Assembly: GCA_030654835.1 (NCBI GenBank)
Contig: JAURWS010000041.1
Coordinates: forward strand, 1-45,384
Direction: 5' to 3'
DNA from: Gammaproteobacteria bacterium
GTDB taxonomy: Bacteria > Pseudomonadota > Gammaproteobacteria > Pseudomonadales > Pseudohongiellaceae
DNA: 45,384 bases
Each line of letters starts with the position of its first letter. Position 1 is the stretch's first letter. Made by a program: the position numbers and the translations under genes. Shown one piece after another: positions 1-9,529 of the stretch. The notes beneath the pieces were generated by a model. It searched no databases. It saw nothing but the letters and a program-made list of their open reading frames with translations, and was not told the DNA's origin.

Positions 1-52
1 CCGCGATTGACTCTCAGAGTGAAATTCAATCGCGGGCGGGCCCGCTCCCACA
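1..52. repeat. REP-like inverted pair, cut by the window edge
   Basis: A partial copy (ccgcgattgact) is followed about 17 bases later by an inverted copy (caatcgcgggc then gcccgctccca). The same unit recurs at 7355-7420 and 29702-29726. It lies just beyond the 3' end of lptG, the usual intergenic position of REP elements, where it can form an mRNA 3' hairpin. Confidence 0.75.
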
Positions 53-57
53 ATCAG

Positions 58-1131
58 TCATACCCGCCGCAGCAGAAATATCCCCAGCAACAAACAAATC
101 GCGATCGGCACCAGCACCGCCACCAGTGGGCTGAACCCGTACAGCAGACTCGCCGGCCCCATCATCCGCTGCATGATTGTGAACACCAGCCCGATGCTGA
201 TAGCGACGAATATCCGCGACCCCATGGTAGCGCTGCGCAGCGGCCCAAACACAAAAGAGATCGCCAGCAAGACCAGCGATGCAGTCGCCAGCGGCTGCAA
301 CAACTTCTTCCAGAAGGCGAGATAGTAGCTGCTGCTCTCCAATCCTTCGTTCTCGAAATAGTTGGCAAAGCGGTAAAGACCCGAGATGGACTGTCTCTCC
401 GGCTCCACCAACAACACGCTCAGCAACTCCGGGGACATGTCCACCCGCCAGTCGAAGCTGTCCAGATGGTTGAGGGTAATCGTTTCTTCTCCGAACACCG
501 TCTCCTGGACATCATGGAGACGCCAGTAGCTTTCACCATTAGCGTCGACGTACTCCGCAACGGCGGCGAAACTGCTGCTGGCGACACGGCGATTCTCGTC
601 GAGCACATAGCGGGTCACGCCCTGCAGGCGCGTACCACCCGGCTCGATCACGTTGACGTGGATGAAGACGTCGCCGATCTTGCGCCAGTCACCACCGGTG
701 GAACTCAACGCCAGCCCGCCGCTCTCGATGATGGCGAGATCGCTCTGCGCGCGCTGCTGCAGCCGGGGTGCCACCGACTCACCCAGCACCAGACTGAGCA
801 ACATCACCCCGATCGTCGGCTTCATCACCGCCCAAACGATGCGCCCGGTGCTGATACCCGCCGCCTGCATGACAACCAGTTCGTTGTGCGAGGCGAGAAT
901 GCCAAGCCCGATCAACGCCCCTCCGAGAGCCGTGAAAGGCAACATCTCGTAAATAGAGGTGGGCATGATGCGCAACGTGAAGAACAACGCCTGCCCCGCC
1001 GTGTATGCTTCGACACTGCTGCTCAGTTCATCGGTCAGGGTAAAAATAAAGTCGAGGCTGCCCATCAGCGCCATCACGACCAGCATGGAGAGAACCACTG
1101 TGTTGCGAATATAGGTGTCGATTTTTTTCAT
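58..1131 (-). CDS. lptG: LPS export ABC transporter permease LptG
   Basis: Inner-membrane permease of the LptB2FG complex, which extracts lipopolysaccharide from the inner membrane and passes it to LptC. The 357-residue product begins MKKIDTYIRNTVV, has an N-terminal membrane pair (residues about 12-35 and 55-80), a periplasmic jellyroll domain in the middle and a hydrophobic C-terminal block ending LLGIFLLRRV. E. coli LptG is about 360 residues. The frame is open further upstream, but the ATG at 1131 is chosen because it matches family N-termini and shares one base with the lptF stop (TGATG), which indicates translational coupling. Identification rests on family sequence and the lptF neighbour. 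Confidence 0.95.
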   Translation of the reverse strand: MKKIDTYIRNTVVLSMLVVMALMGSLDFIFTLTDELSSSVEAYTAGQALFFTLRIMPTSIYEMLPFTALGGALIGLGILASHNELVVMQAAGISTGRIVWAVMKPTIGVMLLSLVLGESVAPRLQQRAQSDLAIIESGGLALSSTGGDWRKIGDVFIHVNVIEPGGTRLQGVTRYVLDENRRVASSSFAAVAEYVDANGESYWRLHDVQETVFGEETITLNHLDSFDWRVDMSPELLSVLLVEPERQSISGLYRFANYFENEGLESSSYYLAFWKKLLQPLATASLVLLAISFVFGPLRSATMGSRIFVAISIGLVFTIMQRMMGPASLLYGFSPLVAVLVPIAICLLLGIFLLRRV

Positions 1132-2225
1132 CACGTCCTCCGCCGACGTCCAGGCAGCCCGAACAACAGCACCAGCCCAAACGCAATGAACAGAATGTGT
1201 ACCCACCATAGCCCCACAGTGGCGGGAATTGCCCCCTCGCCCAGTAGATTCATGCCCATCTGCAGTGAGACGTAGTAAACCGCGTACAGGAGCGTCGCCG
1301 GCACCAGTTTGCTGAAGCGCCCTTGACGCGGGTCGACCCGGCTCAAGGGCACAGCGATCAGACCCAGCACTGGAATCAGCAGGATCGCCGAGATGCGCCA
1401 CTGCAACTCGGCCTGGGATTCCGGCTCAGGCGAATTCCACAGCTGGGTAGTCGGCATCGACTTCTCGCGCACCACTTCCTCGATGCGCGTCTGCTCGGGC
1501 ATCAACAATGCCTGCTGTTCGAAACGGGACACTAGATAACCGGCCTGACCGGGAACGCCATCATACAGATAGCCATTTTCCAGCAGCATGAAGCGACGCC
1601 CGCTGTCCTCGTCTATGACCGGGCGAGCCGTGTCCGCAACAATGATGCGCAGCGGGGACTCGCCTTCCGCACTATCTGCCCGCCGCCAGGCCACGAAGGT
1701 CTTGTTGAGCTGGCGTCCCGCCGTGCCTCCCGTAATTGTCTCGGCATAGGTGGTGCGCAGACCGTCGTCGAACTCCTGGAATTGGCCCGCAACGATCAGA
1801 TCAATCTCGGTCAGCTCATCCTGGCTGTTCATCAATTGTTCGGTTCGCGTCAGCCCCCAGGGTGCTATCTGCAAGCTCAGCAACCCCACCACAATCGCCA
1901 CCACGGCAGAGCACATGAGGGTCAACGCCAGCAGTCGCCTCTGGCTCAGACCGCAAGCGCTGAGCACCGTCATTTCGTTATCCGCATACATGCGCCCATA
2001 AGCGAGCAGAATGCCGAGAAACAGAGCGAAAGGAAGAATGACGAGCAGGAACTCCGGCAGCCGGTAGAGCATCAACAACGCCAGGATGTCAGAGGTAATT
2101 TCACCAGCCACTGCCTGACTGAGATAGCCCAGGAAACGACTGATCATCGCTACCACAAGCAGGATAACCGTGACGGCAGCCATCACCTGGAAAATCTGTC
2201 TGCCCAGATAGCGGAATATGATCAC
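1131..2225 (-). CDS. lptF: LPS export ABC transporter permease LptF
   Basis: Second permease of LptB2FG. The 364-residue protein (E. coli 366) starts MIIFRYLGRQIFQVMAAVTV, typical of LptF, with a first membrane helix at about 10-30, the conserved segment YADNEMTVLSACGLS at about 80-95, a periplasmic domain and three C-terminal helices. It overlaps lptG by one base and sits 25 bp behind a small thioesterase on the same strand, so the three are probably one transcript. The block is divergent from pepA, the usual gammaproteobacterial arrangement. Confidence 0.96.
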   Translation of the reverse strand: MIIFRYLGRQIFQVMAAVTVILLVVAMISRFLGYLSQAVAGEITSDILALLMLYRLPEFLLVILPFALFLGILLAYGRMYADNEMTVLSACGLSQRRLLALTLMCSAVVAIVVGLLSLQIAPWGLTRTEQLMNSQDELTEIDLIVAGQFQEFDDGLRTTYAETITGGTAGRQLNKTFVAWRRADSAEGESPLRIIVADTARPVIDEDSGRRFMLLENGYLYDGVPGQAGYLVSRFEQQALLMPEQTRIEEVVREKSMPTTQLWNSPEPESQAELQWRISAILLIPVLGLIAVPLSRVDPRQGRFSKLVPATLLYAVYYVSLQMGMNLLGEGAIPATVGLWWVHILFIAFGLVLLFGLPGRRRRT

Positions 2226-2250
2226 AGGGAAACCTTGGCGCCGACGTTAC

Positions 2251-2691
2251 TCAGAGGGAATCCTCGTTCTGGCCCAGCAATTCGCGGAAGGCCTTGGGGA
2301 CAAGCGCAATCTTGTGCTTGTCGAAATCGAAGAACACCACGCCCATCTTGGCGTTGCAGACGACGCGGTCGAGTGCGGAATTGGTAATTTGAAAACAGAT
2401 GTCGCAACCATAGCGATTGAAGCGACCCACACCAACATCAATGATCAGCAGGTCATTGGCAAACGACTCGGAACGATAGTCCACGGCGAGATCGGTCACG
2501 ACCATGCCCAGACCGAAAATGTTGGCCTCTGTGAAACCCAGGTTAGCCAGAAACTGCAGGCGCGCCTCGTGCACGATGTGCACCATGGCCACACTGTTCA
2601 AGTGCTTGGCATAGTTGAGATCACTGATGCCGACCGGATAACGCATTGTGAACAGGAATTCTTCAGGCATGCTGATTTTGACGCGTGGCAT
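2251..2691 (-). CDS. Acyl-CoA thioesterase of the hotdog (4HBT) family
   Basis: A 146-residue single-domain hotdog protein. The N-terminal part carries YPVGISDLNYAKHLNS, the 4HBT signature in which Asp19 is the expected catalytic residue (family knowledge), followed by the long hotdog helix (VHIVHEARLQFL) and the strands of the sheet. Such enzymes hydrolyse acyl-CoA or hydroxybenzoyl-CoA thioesters; the substrate cannot be read from sequence. The ATG at 2691 is chosen over an upstream in-frame start because homologues begin here. Lying ahead of lptFG, it may take part in lipid handling, but this is only positional inference. Confidence 0.85.
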   Translation of the reverse strand: MPRVKISMPEEFLFTMRYPVGISDLNYAKHLNSVAMVHIVHEARLQFLANLGFTEANIFGLGMVVTDLAVDYRSESFANDLLIIDVGVGRFNRYGCDICFQITNSALDRVVCNAKMGVVFFDFDKHKIALVPKAFRELLGQNEDSL

Positions 2692-2958
2692 ACAGACCCC
2701 ATTGTAAGAGTGAATGGCCCCACAGGGCATGCGGATGGTGTGTGTTGTTGTCAGTTGCCAGACATCGGCAATCCACCCGTCGATAAGGCCGCCAATTCTA
2801 ATCACCGTCGCCTGATAAGTACACTTCTTTACCCTGGAGAGCGCCCGTCCGGCCCTCGTCTATTGCTTAACATACTGAATATCTTTAGGATTGTGACCAA
2901 CCTCCAAGCGCACCCAACGCTGGATTCACCGGCATTCGTCATCAGGGAAATACTTAGC

Positions 2959-4446
2959 ATGAAATACTCATTACAGTCCGGCAGCATTCCTTCCAAAGCC
3001 ACAGACTGCATCGTCGCAGGCGTTTGGACCAAGGGGAAACTCACGGCGCCAGCGGTGGCCCTGGATGCCATGCTGGAAGGCGAATTGACTCGCATCGTAG
3101 CCACGGGTGATGTCAGCGGCAAAGTCGGCGACACCCTGTTTTGTCATCCCAAATCCGATCTGTGCAAACGCGTTCTGCTGGTTGGCTGCGGTGACGAGGG
3201 AACTCTCGATGCCCGCAACTACCGCAAGGTTGCAGGCGCCGCCATCAAAGCTCTGCTGAAAGCGACGGCGAAAGATGCAGCCTTTACGCTGGCAGAGCTA
3301 CCCCTGAAGGATCGCGATGCGGCCTGGGCCGTCACTCAGCTGGTGCAGGCGTGTGACAGCAACGTCTATCAATACGATCACACCAAGAGCAAGAAGAAGC
3401 ACGCTCATCACCTCAAGAGTATCGCCGTGAGCAGCGCTGTGGATGCTAATCGCAAGGCGCTCGGCGAAGCATTGAAGGCCGGTGAGAGCATCGCCAAGGG
3501 CGTGAGTGCCGCGAAAGAACTAGGCAATCTGCCAGGCAATGTATGCACGCCGACTTATCTCGCCGACACCGCCGTGAAGCTGGCCGGACATTACAAGTCT
3601 CTGAGCACCAAGGTGCTGACCGAGAAACAGATGGAGAAGCTCGGCATGGGCTCGCTGCTCTCCGTCAGCCACGGCTCGAAGGAAGAGGCCAAACTAATCG
3701 TCATCGAATACAAAGGCGCCAGCAAAGCCGACAGCAAACCCTATGTGCTGGTGGGCAAAGGTGTCACCTTCGACACTGGCGGCATCAGCCTGAAGCCAGG
3801 ACTGGGCATGGATGAGATGAAGTTCGACATGTGCGGCGCCGCCAGCGTGATCGGCACCATGACCGCTGTAGCGGAGCTGGGCCTGCCGATCAATGTCATC
3901 GGTGTGATCGCCGCCGCCGAGAACATGCCGGGCAATGGTGCCACCAAGCCGGGCGACATCGTCACCAGCATGTCCGGCCTGACCATCGAAATCCTGAATA
4001 CCGACGCGGAAGGCCGTCTGGTGTTGTGTGACGCTCTCACGTATGTGGAACGCTTCAAGCCCAAGACCGTCATCGATATCGCCACATTGACAGGCGCCGC
4101 AGTAGCCACCTTCGCCGATCAGACCAGCGCCCTGCTCAGTACACACCAACCGCTGGCGGATGAGCTGCTGGAGATCGGCCAGCACACGCTCGATTTCGCA
4201 TGGCAACTGCCCCTCTGGGAGGAGTATCAGTCGTTGCTCGACAGCAACTTTGCCGACATCGCCAACATCGGTGGCCCCAAGGCTGGCACTATCACCGCCG
4301 CCTGTTTCCTCTCGCGTTTCACGAAAAAGTATCACTGGGCACACCTGGACATCGCCGGCACCGCCTGGCTCTCTGGCGCCCAGAAAGGCGCCACCGGCCG
4401 CCCGGTGCCGCTGCTGGTGGAATACCTGCGCCGCCAGAAGGCTTAG
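2959..4446 (+). CDS. pepA: Leucyl aminopeptidase (M17), PepA
   Basis: Cytosolic manganese/zinc aminopeptidase removing N-terminal residues; in E. coli it is also a DNA-binding factor in site-specific recombination. The 495-residue product has a variable N-terminal domain (1-160) and a C-terminal M17 catalytic domain. Visible metal and catalytic residues: Lys267 and Asp272 in [10 protein letters not shown], Lys279, Asp290, and Asp349, Glu351 and Arg353 in the signature NTDAEGRL. The frame is open well upstream, but ATG 2959 gives the family N-terminus ([12 protein letters not shown]). It is divergent from the thioesterase-lptFG block, with a 267-bp intergenic region that must hold both promoters. 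holC, often found between pepA and valS, is absent. Confidence 0.95.
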   Translation: MKYSLQSGSIPSKATDCIVAGVWTKGKLTAPAVALDAMLEGELTRIVATGDVSGKVGDTLFCHPKSDLCKRVLLVGCGDEGTLDARNYRKVAGAAIKALLKATAKDAAFTLAELPLKDRDAAWAVTQLVQACDSNVYQYDHTKSKKKHAHHLKSIAVSSAVDANRKALGEALKAGESIAKGVSAAKELGNLPGNVCTPTYLADTAVKLAGHYKSLSTKVLTEKQMEKLGMGSLLSVSHGSKEEAKLIVIEYKGASKADSKPYVLVGKGVTFDTGGISLKPGLGMDEMKFDMCGAASVIGTMTAVAELGLPINVIGVIAAAENMPGNGATKPGDIVTSMSGLTIEILNTDAEGRLVLCDALTYVERFKPKTVIDIATLTGAAVATFADQTSALLSTHQPLADELLEIGQHTLDFAWQLPLWEEYQSLLDSNFADIANIGGPKAGTITAACFLSRFTKKYHWAHLDIAGTAWLSGAQKGATGRPVPLLVEYLRRQKA

Positions 4447-4526
4447 TCTTCAACTTATTCCCCCTGTGGGAGCGGGTATACTCCGCACCCAATCCAATTC
4501 ATTTTAATTCACAGTTGCAGCATTCA

Positions 4527-7346
4527 ATGGACAAGACTTACCAACCCAATCAGATCGAAAGTCACTGGTACAAACACTGGGAAGAGAACGGCTACTTCGC
4601 CCCCTCGGGCGACGGTGAGGCCTACTCCATCGTGATCCCGCCGCCGAATGTGACCGGCCGTCTGCACATGGGCCATGGCCTCCAGAACGCGCTCATGGAC
4701 GCTCTGATCCGTTATAACCGCATGCTCGGCAAGAAGACGCTCTGGCAGGTCGGTACCGACCATGCCGGCATCGCCACGCAGATGGTCGTCGAACGCCAGC
4801 TGATGCGACAGAACAAGACCCGCCACGATCTGGGCCGCGAAGCCTTTGTCGAGAAGGTGTGGGAATGGAAGGAAGAATCGGGCAACATCATCACGCAACA
4901 GATTCGCCGTCTCGGCTCTTCCATCGACTGGAGCCGTGAGCGCTTCACCATGGACCCGGAATTCTCCAAGGTCGTCGAGCGCGTCTTCGTCGAACTCTAT
5001 GACCAGAACCTGATCTACCGTGGCAACCGCCTGGTGAACTGGGACCCGAAACTGCACACCGCCGTATCGGATCTGGAAGTGCTCTCCGAAGAGGAGGATG
5101 GCTTCCTGTGGCACTTCCGCTATCCGCTGGCCGATGGTGCGACTACCCGCAAGGGCGACCATTACATCACCATCGCCACGACGCGCCCCGAGACGCTGCT
5201 GGGCGATACCGCCGTGGCCGTGAACCCGAATGATGAGCGCTACCAGGACCTGATCGGCAAATTCGTCGAGCTGCCCCTGTGCGGTCGCCGCATTCCGATC
5301 GTCGCCGATGATTATGTCGATGCAGCCTTCGGCACCGGCTGCGTGAAGATTACCCCCGCGCACGACTTCAACGACTACGAAGTGGGCAAGCGCCATAATC
5401 TGCCCATGATCAACATCATGACCCCGGATGCTGCTATCAACGAGAACGCCCCCGAGGCCTATCGCGGCATGGACCGCTTCGATGCGCGCAAGAAAGTCGT
5501 TACCGACATCGAGGCACTGGGTCTGCTGGAGAAGATCGATCCACACAAACTGAAAGTGCCACGTGGCGACCGCACCAATGCCATCATCGAGCCCTACCTG
5601 ACTAACCAGTGGTATGTGGCCGTGCAGGATCTGGCCGCCCCCGCCATCAAGGCCGTAGAAGACGGTGACATCGAGTTCGTGCCCAAGAACTGGGAGAACA
5701 CTTATTTCGCGTGGATGCGAGACCTGCAGGACTGGTGCATCAGCCGTCAGCTGTGGTGGGGCCACCGCATTCCGGCATACTACGACAGCGAAGGAAAAAT
5801 CTACGTCGGCTACAGCGAGGCCGACGTACGCAGTAAATACAATCTGACCGACGATCTGGCGCTAAGTCGCGACGAGGACGTGCTCGACACCTGGTTCTCC
5901 TCTGCGCTGTGGACCTTCGGCACACTCGGCTGGCCTGACAACAGCGAAGAGATGAAGACCTTCCATCCGACGAGTGTGCTGGTGACAGGTTTCGACATCA
6001 TCTTCTTCTGGGTCGCCCGGATGATCATGATGACGCTGAAGTTCACCGGACAGGTGCCGTTCAAGACAGTGTACATTCACGGCCTGGTGCGCGATGAGAA
6101 TGGCCAGAAGATGTCCAAGTCCAAGGGCAACATTCTGGACCCTATCGATATCATTGACGGCATCGGCGTGGACGATCTGGTCACCAAACGCACCAGCGAT
6201 CTGATGCAACCCCAGCTCGAACAGAAGATTGCGAAAATCACCCGCGCCTCCTTCCCCGATGGCATCACTGCTTACGGTACCGACGCGCTGCGCTTCACAT
6301 TTTACTCGCTCGCCTCCACAGGCCGCGACATCAAGTTCGATCTCAATCGCACCGAAGGCTTCCGCAATTTCTGCAACAAGATCTGGAATGCGTCGCGCTA
6401 TGTGCTGATGAATTCCGAAGAAAAAGGCATCGTCTACCATCAAGCGAAGCAAGAGGCGTTGCGTGAGCGCGACTACTTCAGCCTCGCCGATCGCTGGATC
6501 ATGTCGCGCTTCCAGCGCACCGTGCAGCAGGTGCACGAGCACATGGCAGCCTACCGTTTCGACCTGCTCTCTCAGTCCATCTACGACTTCTTCTGGAACG
6601 AGTATTGCGACTGGTATCTGGAGCTGACCAAGCCGGTTCTGTGGGACGAAGAGAATCATCCCGATCACGCGCAGACCACGCGCCTCACTCTGCTGACTGT
6701 GCTCGAAGGCAGCCTGCGGCTAAGTCATCCGCTGATGCCTTTCATCACCGAAGAAATATGGCAACGCGTGTCCCCACTGCTCGATCTGCGGCAGGAGGGC
6801 GAAGACAAGAGCCTGATGAATCAGCCTTATCCGCAGGCCGATCTGTCGCTGATCAACGAACAGGCCGAGGCCGACATCGACTGGGTCAAGGGCATCATCC
6901 TCGGCATCCGCAACATCCGTGGTGAGATGGACATTGCCCCCGGCAAGGCCATCCCAGTGCTGCTGCGTCATGGCAATGAGGAAGATCGTCGCCGCCTCGA
7001 AGAGAACCGCGTGTTCCTGAGCAAACTCGCCAAGCTCGCCGACATCACAATGCTGGATGCGCACACCGAACCGCCGATGGCGGCCACACAGCTCTACGGC
7101 CACATCGAGATTCTAGTGCCGCTGGCAGGCTTGATTGACAAGGACGCCGAGGCTGCGCGCCTGGAGAAAGAGATCGCCAAGCTGGAAAAGAATCTGGCCG
7201 GCATCGCTGCCAAGCTCAGCAATGCCAAGTTCGTGGACAACGCGCCGAAGGAAATCGTCGACGTGGAGCGTGAACGGCAGCGCGCCAACGAATCCGCGAT
7301 CTGGGCGTTGCAGGAAAAGCTCGGGAAAATCCGCGCACTGAGCTGA
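4527..7346 (+). CDS. valS: Valyl-tRNA synthetase
   Basis: Class I aminoacyl-tRNA synthetase charging tRNA-Val and editing Thr-tRNA-Val. The 939-residue protein (E. coli 951) has the HIGH-type motif HMGH at 47-50 inside [14 protein letters not shown], the editing domain (CP1) at about 180-350, the KMSKS loop at about 527-531, an anticodon-binding domain, and a C-terminal coiled coil rich in Lys and Glu (about 870-935), as in other ValRS. The start is the ATG giving [16 protein letters not shown]. It lies 80 bp after pepA; that gap contains a fragment resembling the local REP unit (ctgtgggagcggg) and a TATACT hexamer at 4477-4482 that could serve as a -10. Confidence 0.97.
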   Translation: MDKTYQPNQIESHWYKHWEENGYFAPSGDGEAYSIVIPPPNVTGRLHMGHGLQNALMDALIRYNRMLGKKTLWQVGTDHAGIATQMVVERQLMRQNKTRHDLGREAFVEKVWEWKEESGNIITQQIRRLGSSIDWSRERFTMDPEFSKVVERVFVELYDQNLIYRGNRLVNWDPKLHTAVSDLEVLSEEEDGFLWHFRYPLADGATTRKGDHYITIATTRPETLLGDTAVAVNPNDERYQDLIGKFVELPLCGRRIPIVADDYVDAAFGTGCVKITPAHDFNDYEVGKRHNLPMINIMTPDAAINENAPEAYRGMDRFDARKKVVTDIEALGLLEKIDPHKLKVPRGDRTNAIIEPYLTNQWYVAVQDLAAPAIKAVEDGDIEFVPKNWENTYFAWMRDLQDWCISRQLWWGHRIPAYYDSEGKIYVGYSEADVRSKYNLTDDLALSRDEDVLDTWFSSALWTFGTLGWPDNSEEMKTFHPTSVLVTGFDIIFFWVARMIMMTLKFTGQVPFKTVYIHGLVRDENGQKMSKSKGNILDPIDIIDGIGVDDLVTKRTSDLMQPQLEQKIAKITRASFPDGITAYGTDALRFTFYSLASTGRDIKFDLNRTEGFRNFCNKIWNASRYVLMNSEEKGIVYHQAKQEALRERDYFSLADRWIMSRFQRTVQQVHEHMAAYRFDLLSQSIYDFFWNEYCDWYLELTKPVLWDEENHPDHAQTTRLTLLTVLEGSLRLSHPLMPFITEEIWQRVSPLLDLRQEGEDKSLMNQPYPQADLSLINEQAEADIDWVKGIILGIRNIRGEMDIAPGKAIPVLLRHGNEEDRRRLEENRVFLSKLAKLADITMLDAHTEPPMAATQLYGHIEILVPLAGLIDKDAEAARLEKEIAKLEKNLAGIAAKLSNAKFVDNAPKEIVDVERERQRANESAIWALQEKLGKIRALS

Positions 7347-7354
7347 TGCCCTCC

Positions 7355-7420
7355 TGTGGGAGCGGGCCTGCCCGCGATTGCTTCTCTACTGCCTTAATCG
7401 CGGGCAGACCCGCTCCCACA
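7355..7420. repeat. REP-like inverted pair after valS
   Basis: Two copies of the local REP unit face each other: tgtgggagcgggcctgcccg at 7355 and its inverse ending cgctcccaca at 7420, separated by about 14 bases. Each arm is itself a hairpin (gcgggc/gcccgc). It is the clearest intact pair in the window and may act as the valS transcript end or RNA-stabilising hairpin. No transposase of the REP type lies in the window. Confidence 0.85.
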
Positions 7421-7545
7421 TCATCGTAGACCCACAATTGCTTTCCCGCACAGTCTCGTGGGATAGTAGCCGCCAATAGTACCTGCCATTAAGAGTGCTG
7501 GCCAAAGGCCACGCGAAAACAACAATAATCAGGAAGCTCCAGACG

Positions 7546-8379
7546 ATGGCACATCTGCGCACTTCGTTTCTTGCTCTTACAGCCACCGTGGCCTTGAGCA
7601 TCGCCAGCCCGCTGTTAAATTTCAACCCCTCTGCATTCGCGGCCGACGCCGACGCCATTCCCCGCACCGCCGATGGCAAGCCCGACTTCAACGGCTTGTG
7701 GCAGGCACTTGGCAATAATCACTGGGGAATCGAACCACGCAATGCCCGCATGGGCCCGGACGCTCAATGGGCGGCAATTGGCGCTATTCCTGCCGGACTC
7801 GGAGTGGTCGAGGGCGGCGAGATTCCCTACACCTCTGAGGCACGGGCGAAGCAGCAGGAGAATCAATCCGACTGGCTGGCCCGGGATCCGGTGGTCAAGT
7901 GCTACATGCCGGGCGTGCCGCGCGCCAACTACATGCCCTTCCCGTTTCAGATCGTTCAGTCTCCTGAACATCTGATCATAGCCTACGAATTCGCCAGCGC
8001 CAGCCGCATCGTCTACATGAATCGACCCGATTTCGCTGCTCCGATTCCCAGCTGGATGGGACACTCCCTCGGCCATTGGGAGGGCGACACGCTGGTGATC
8101 GACGTGACTGAACAGATGCCTGACTCCTGGCTGGATCATTCCGGTAATCACCACACCGAACAGCTCAAAGTGACCGAGCGTTATACGCATCTCGGTCGCG
8201 ATGTTATCCAGTACGAGGTCACCTTCGAAGATCCTGGCGTTTACACCCGCCCCTGGTCGATGAAGATGCCTCTGTACCGACGCATGGAAGAAGACGCTCG
8301 ATTGCTTGAATTCAAATGTGTGGAATTTGCCGAGGAACTGCTGTACGGGCACCTGGTCAAGGGCGCCGAGCAGAATTAA
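7546..8379 (+). CDS. Secreted protein of unknown function (PDFNGLW family)
   Basis: A 277-residue protein with a signal peptide (1 to about 33, ending near SAFA-AD). The mature N-terminus has TADGKPDFNGLW, and the C-terminal half has GDTLVIDVTEQMPDSW, a RYTH segment, a PW motif and LEFKCVEF near the end. The next gene shares the same landmarks, so the two are distant paralogues, probably cotranscribed. I know this type only as frequent hypothetical secreted proteins of proteobacteria and acidobacteria; no function is proposed. The internal ATG at 7546 is preferred over the upstream frame start because it opens the signal peptide and follows an AGGAAG-like ribosome site. Confidence 0.8.
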   Translation: MAHLRTSFLALTATVALSIASPLLNFNPSAFAADADAIPRTADGKPDFNGLWQALGNNHWGIEPRNARMGPDAQWAAIGAIPAGLGVVEGGEIPYTSEARAKQQENQSDWLARDPVVKCYMPGVPRANYMPFPFQIVQSPEHLIIAYEFASASRIVYMNRPDFAAPIPSWMGHSLGHWEGDTLVIDVTEQMPDSWLDHSGNHHTEQLKVTERYTHLGRDVIQYEVTFEDPGVYTRPWSMKMPLYRRMEEDARLLEFKCVEFAEELLYGHLVKGAEQN

Positions 8380-8388
8380 AGAAGAATT

Positions 8389-8432
8389 GGGGTCAGAGTA
8401 AAAATACAGTACTGTATTTTTACTCTGACCCC
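8389..8432. repeat. Perfect 44-bp palindrome, GGGGTCAGAGTA type
   Basis: Two 22-base arms (ggggtcagagtaaaaataca plus gt, then the inverse) meet with no loop. The same element lies at 30369-30423. It is inserted between two genes read in the same direction and could attenuate or terminate transcription (hairpin followed by few Us). From memory, ggggtcagagta palindromes are repeated many times in some gammaproteobacterial genomes, which suggests a small non-autonomous mobile element. Confidence 0.85.
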
Positions 8433-8451
8433 ATCTATAGAGGAACTCGCC

Positions 8452-9471
8452 ATGAAGATTGCACAAACACACCGATCGCGCACAGCGCTTGCCAGCGCCA
8501 TCATGCTCTCGTTATTTGCCCCGCTGGTTGCTGCACAGGGTACTGTTCCGGACGGCTGGATGGTCCCGCGCACTATCGACGGACAGCCGGACCTGCAGGG
8601 GGTGTGGGCAAACAACAGCACGACGCCGCTGCAACGGCCTGATGCATTCGCCGATCGCGCCGAGCTGACTCCTGAAGAATATGAAACTCTGTCGGCCCGT
8701 GTCCGCGAAATCGAACAAGGGAATGGCGATGCCCTCTTCGGTGATGGCTTTTTCTCTGCGGTCATCACCGGTCAGGTGGAATCTTACGATCCCGCAACAG
8801 GGAACTACGACCAGACCTGGATGGCCAATCGCACCTTCGAGAACCGCACCTCCCTGATCGTCGATCCGCCCAATGGCCGTCTGCCGGAAATGCTTCCAGA
8901 GGCACGCGCCCGCATGCAGGAAGAGGCTCGCCTGCGTCGCGAGAATCCATCCGATTCGTACACCTCGCGCCCGCTTCAGGAACGCTGCATCACCTATGGC
9001 ATGCCCTATATGCTCGCGGGCTACAACGCCTATTATCAGGTTGTGCAGAGCGCCACTCACGTCGCCATCCTCCAGGAAATGATCCACGACGTACGCGTCA
9101 TTCCACTGGATAGCGGCCCCCATGTCGATGAAAAGATCCGCCTGTGGCACGGGGACTCGCGCGGCTATTTCGACGGGGACACATTGGTGGTCGAGACCCG
9201 CAATTTTTCCGATGCCAGCGAGTTTCGTGGATCGCGGGGCAACCGCCTGTTCACTGAACGCTTTACCCGCACAGCGCCCGATATCCTCACTTACGAATTC
9301 ACGATTGAAGACCCGGAAACCTGGGTAGCACCATGGACCGCCGTGCTCAACTTCACTCACAGTGAAGACCCGATCTTCGAATACGCCTGCCATGAAGGCA
9401 ACTACGCGCTGGAGGGCATTCTCGCTGGAGCGAGAGCCGAAGAGCGTCAAGCAGCAGAACAGGCTAATTGA
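8452..9471 (+). CDS. Secreted protein of unknown function (PDLQGVW family)
   Basis: A 339-residue protein with a signal peptide (1 to about 25, APLVAAQG) and no membrane anchor. After the signal comes TIDGQPDLQGVWANN, then a charged helical stretch, a centre with RCITYGMPYMLAGYNAYYQ, and a C-terminal half with GDTLVVETRNFSD, NRLFTERFTR, VAPWTAVLNF and FEYACHEGNYALEG. These landmarks match the preceding gene in order, so it is a longer paralogue. The ATG at 8452 follows GAGGAACTCGCC. The conserved single Cys near the end (EYAC/EFKC) occurs in both. Function unknown; the export signal places it in the periplasm. Confidence 0.8.
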   Translation: MKIAQTHRSRTALASAIMLSLFAPLVAAQGTVPDGWMVPRTIDGQPDLQGVWANNSTTPLQRPDAFADRAELTPEEYETLSARVREIEQGNGDALFGDGFFSAVITGQVESYDPATGNYDQTWMANRTFENRTSLIVDPPNGRLPEMLPEARARMQEEARLRRENPSDSYTSRPLQERCITYGMPYMLAGYNAYYQVVQSATHVAILQEMIHDVRVIPLDSGPHVDEKIRLWHGDSRGYFDGDTLVVETRNFSDASEFRGSRGNRLFTERFTRTAPDILTYEFTIEDPETWVAPWTAVLNFTHSEDPIFEYACHEGNYALEGILAGARAEERQAAEQAN

Positions 9472-9529
9472 AGCAGAAAGTCCGCAAGAGGATTGACCTG
9501 GCGCAGTGCGAGGGGAGCCACTGACCGCC

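Noticed and set aside
7-1275. A 422-codon open frame on the plus strand opposite lptG
   Set aside because: Low-complexity His/Gln/Arg-rich translation typical of the antisense of a GC-rich gene; lptG and lptF on the other strand are clear families.
4524-5765. A 413-codon frame opposite valS
   Set aside because: Antisense shadow of a conserved aminoacyl-tRNA synthetase; no family motif and no ribosome site.
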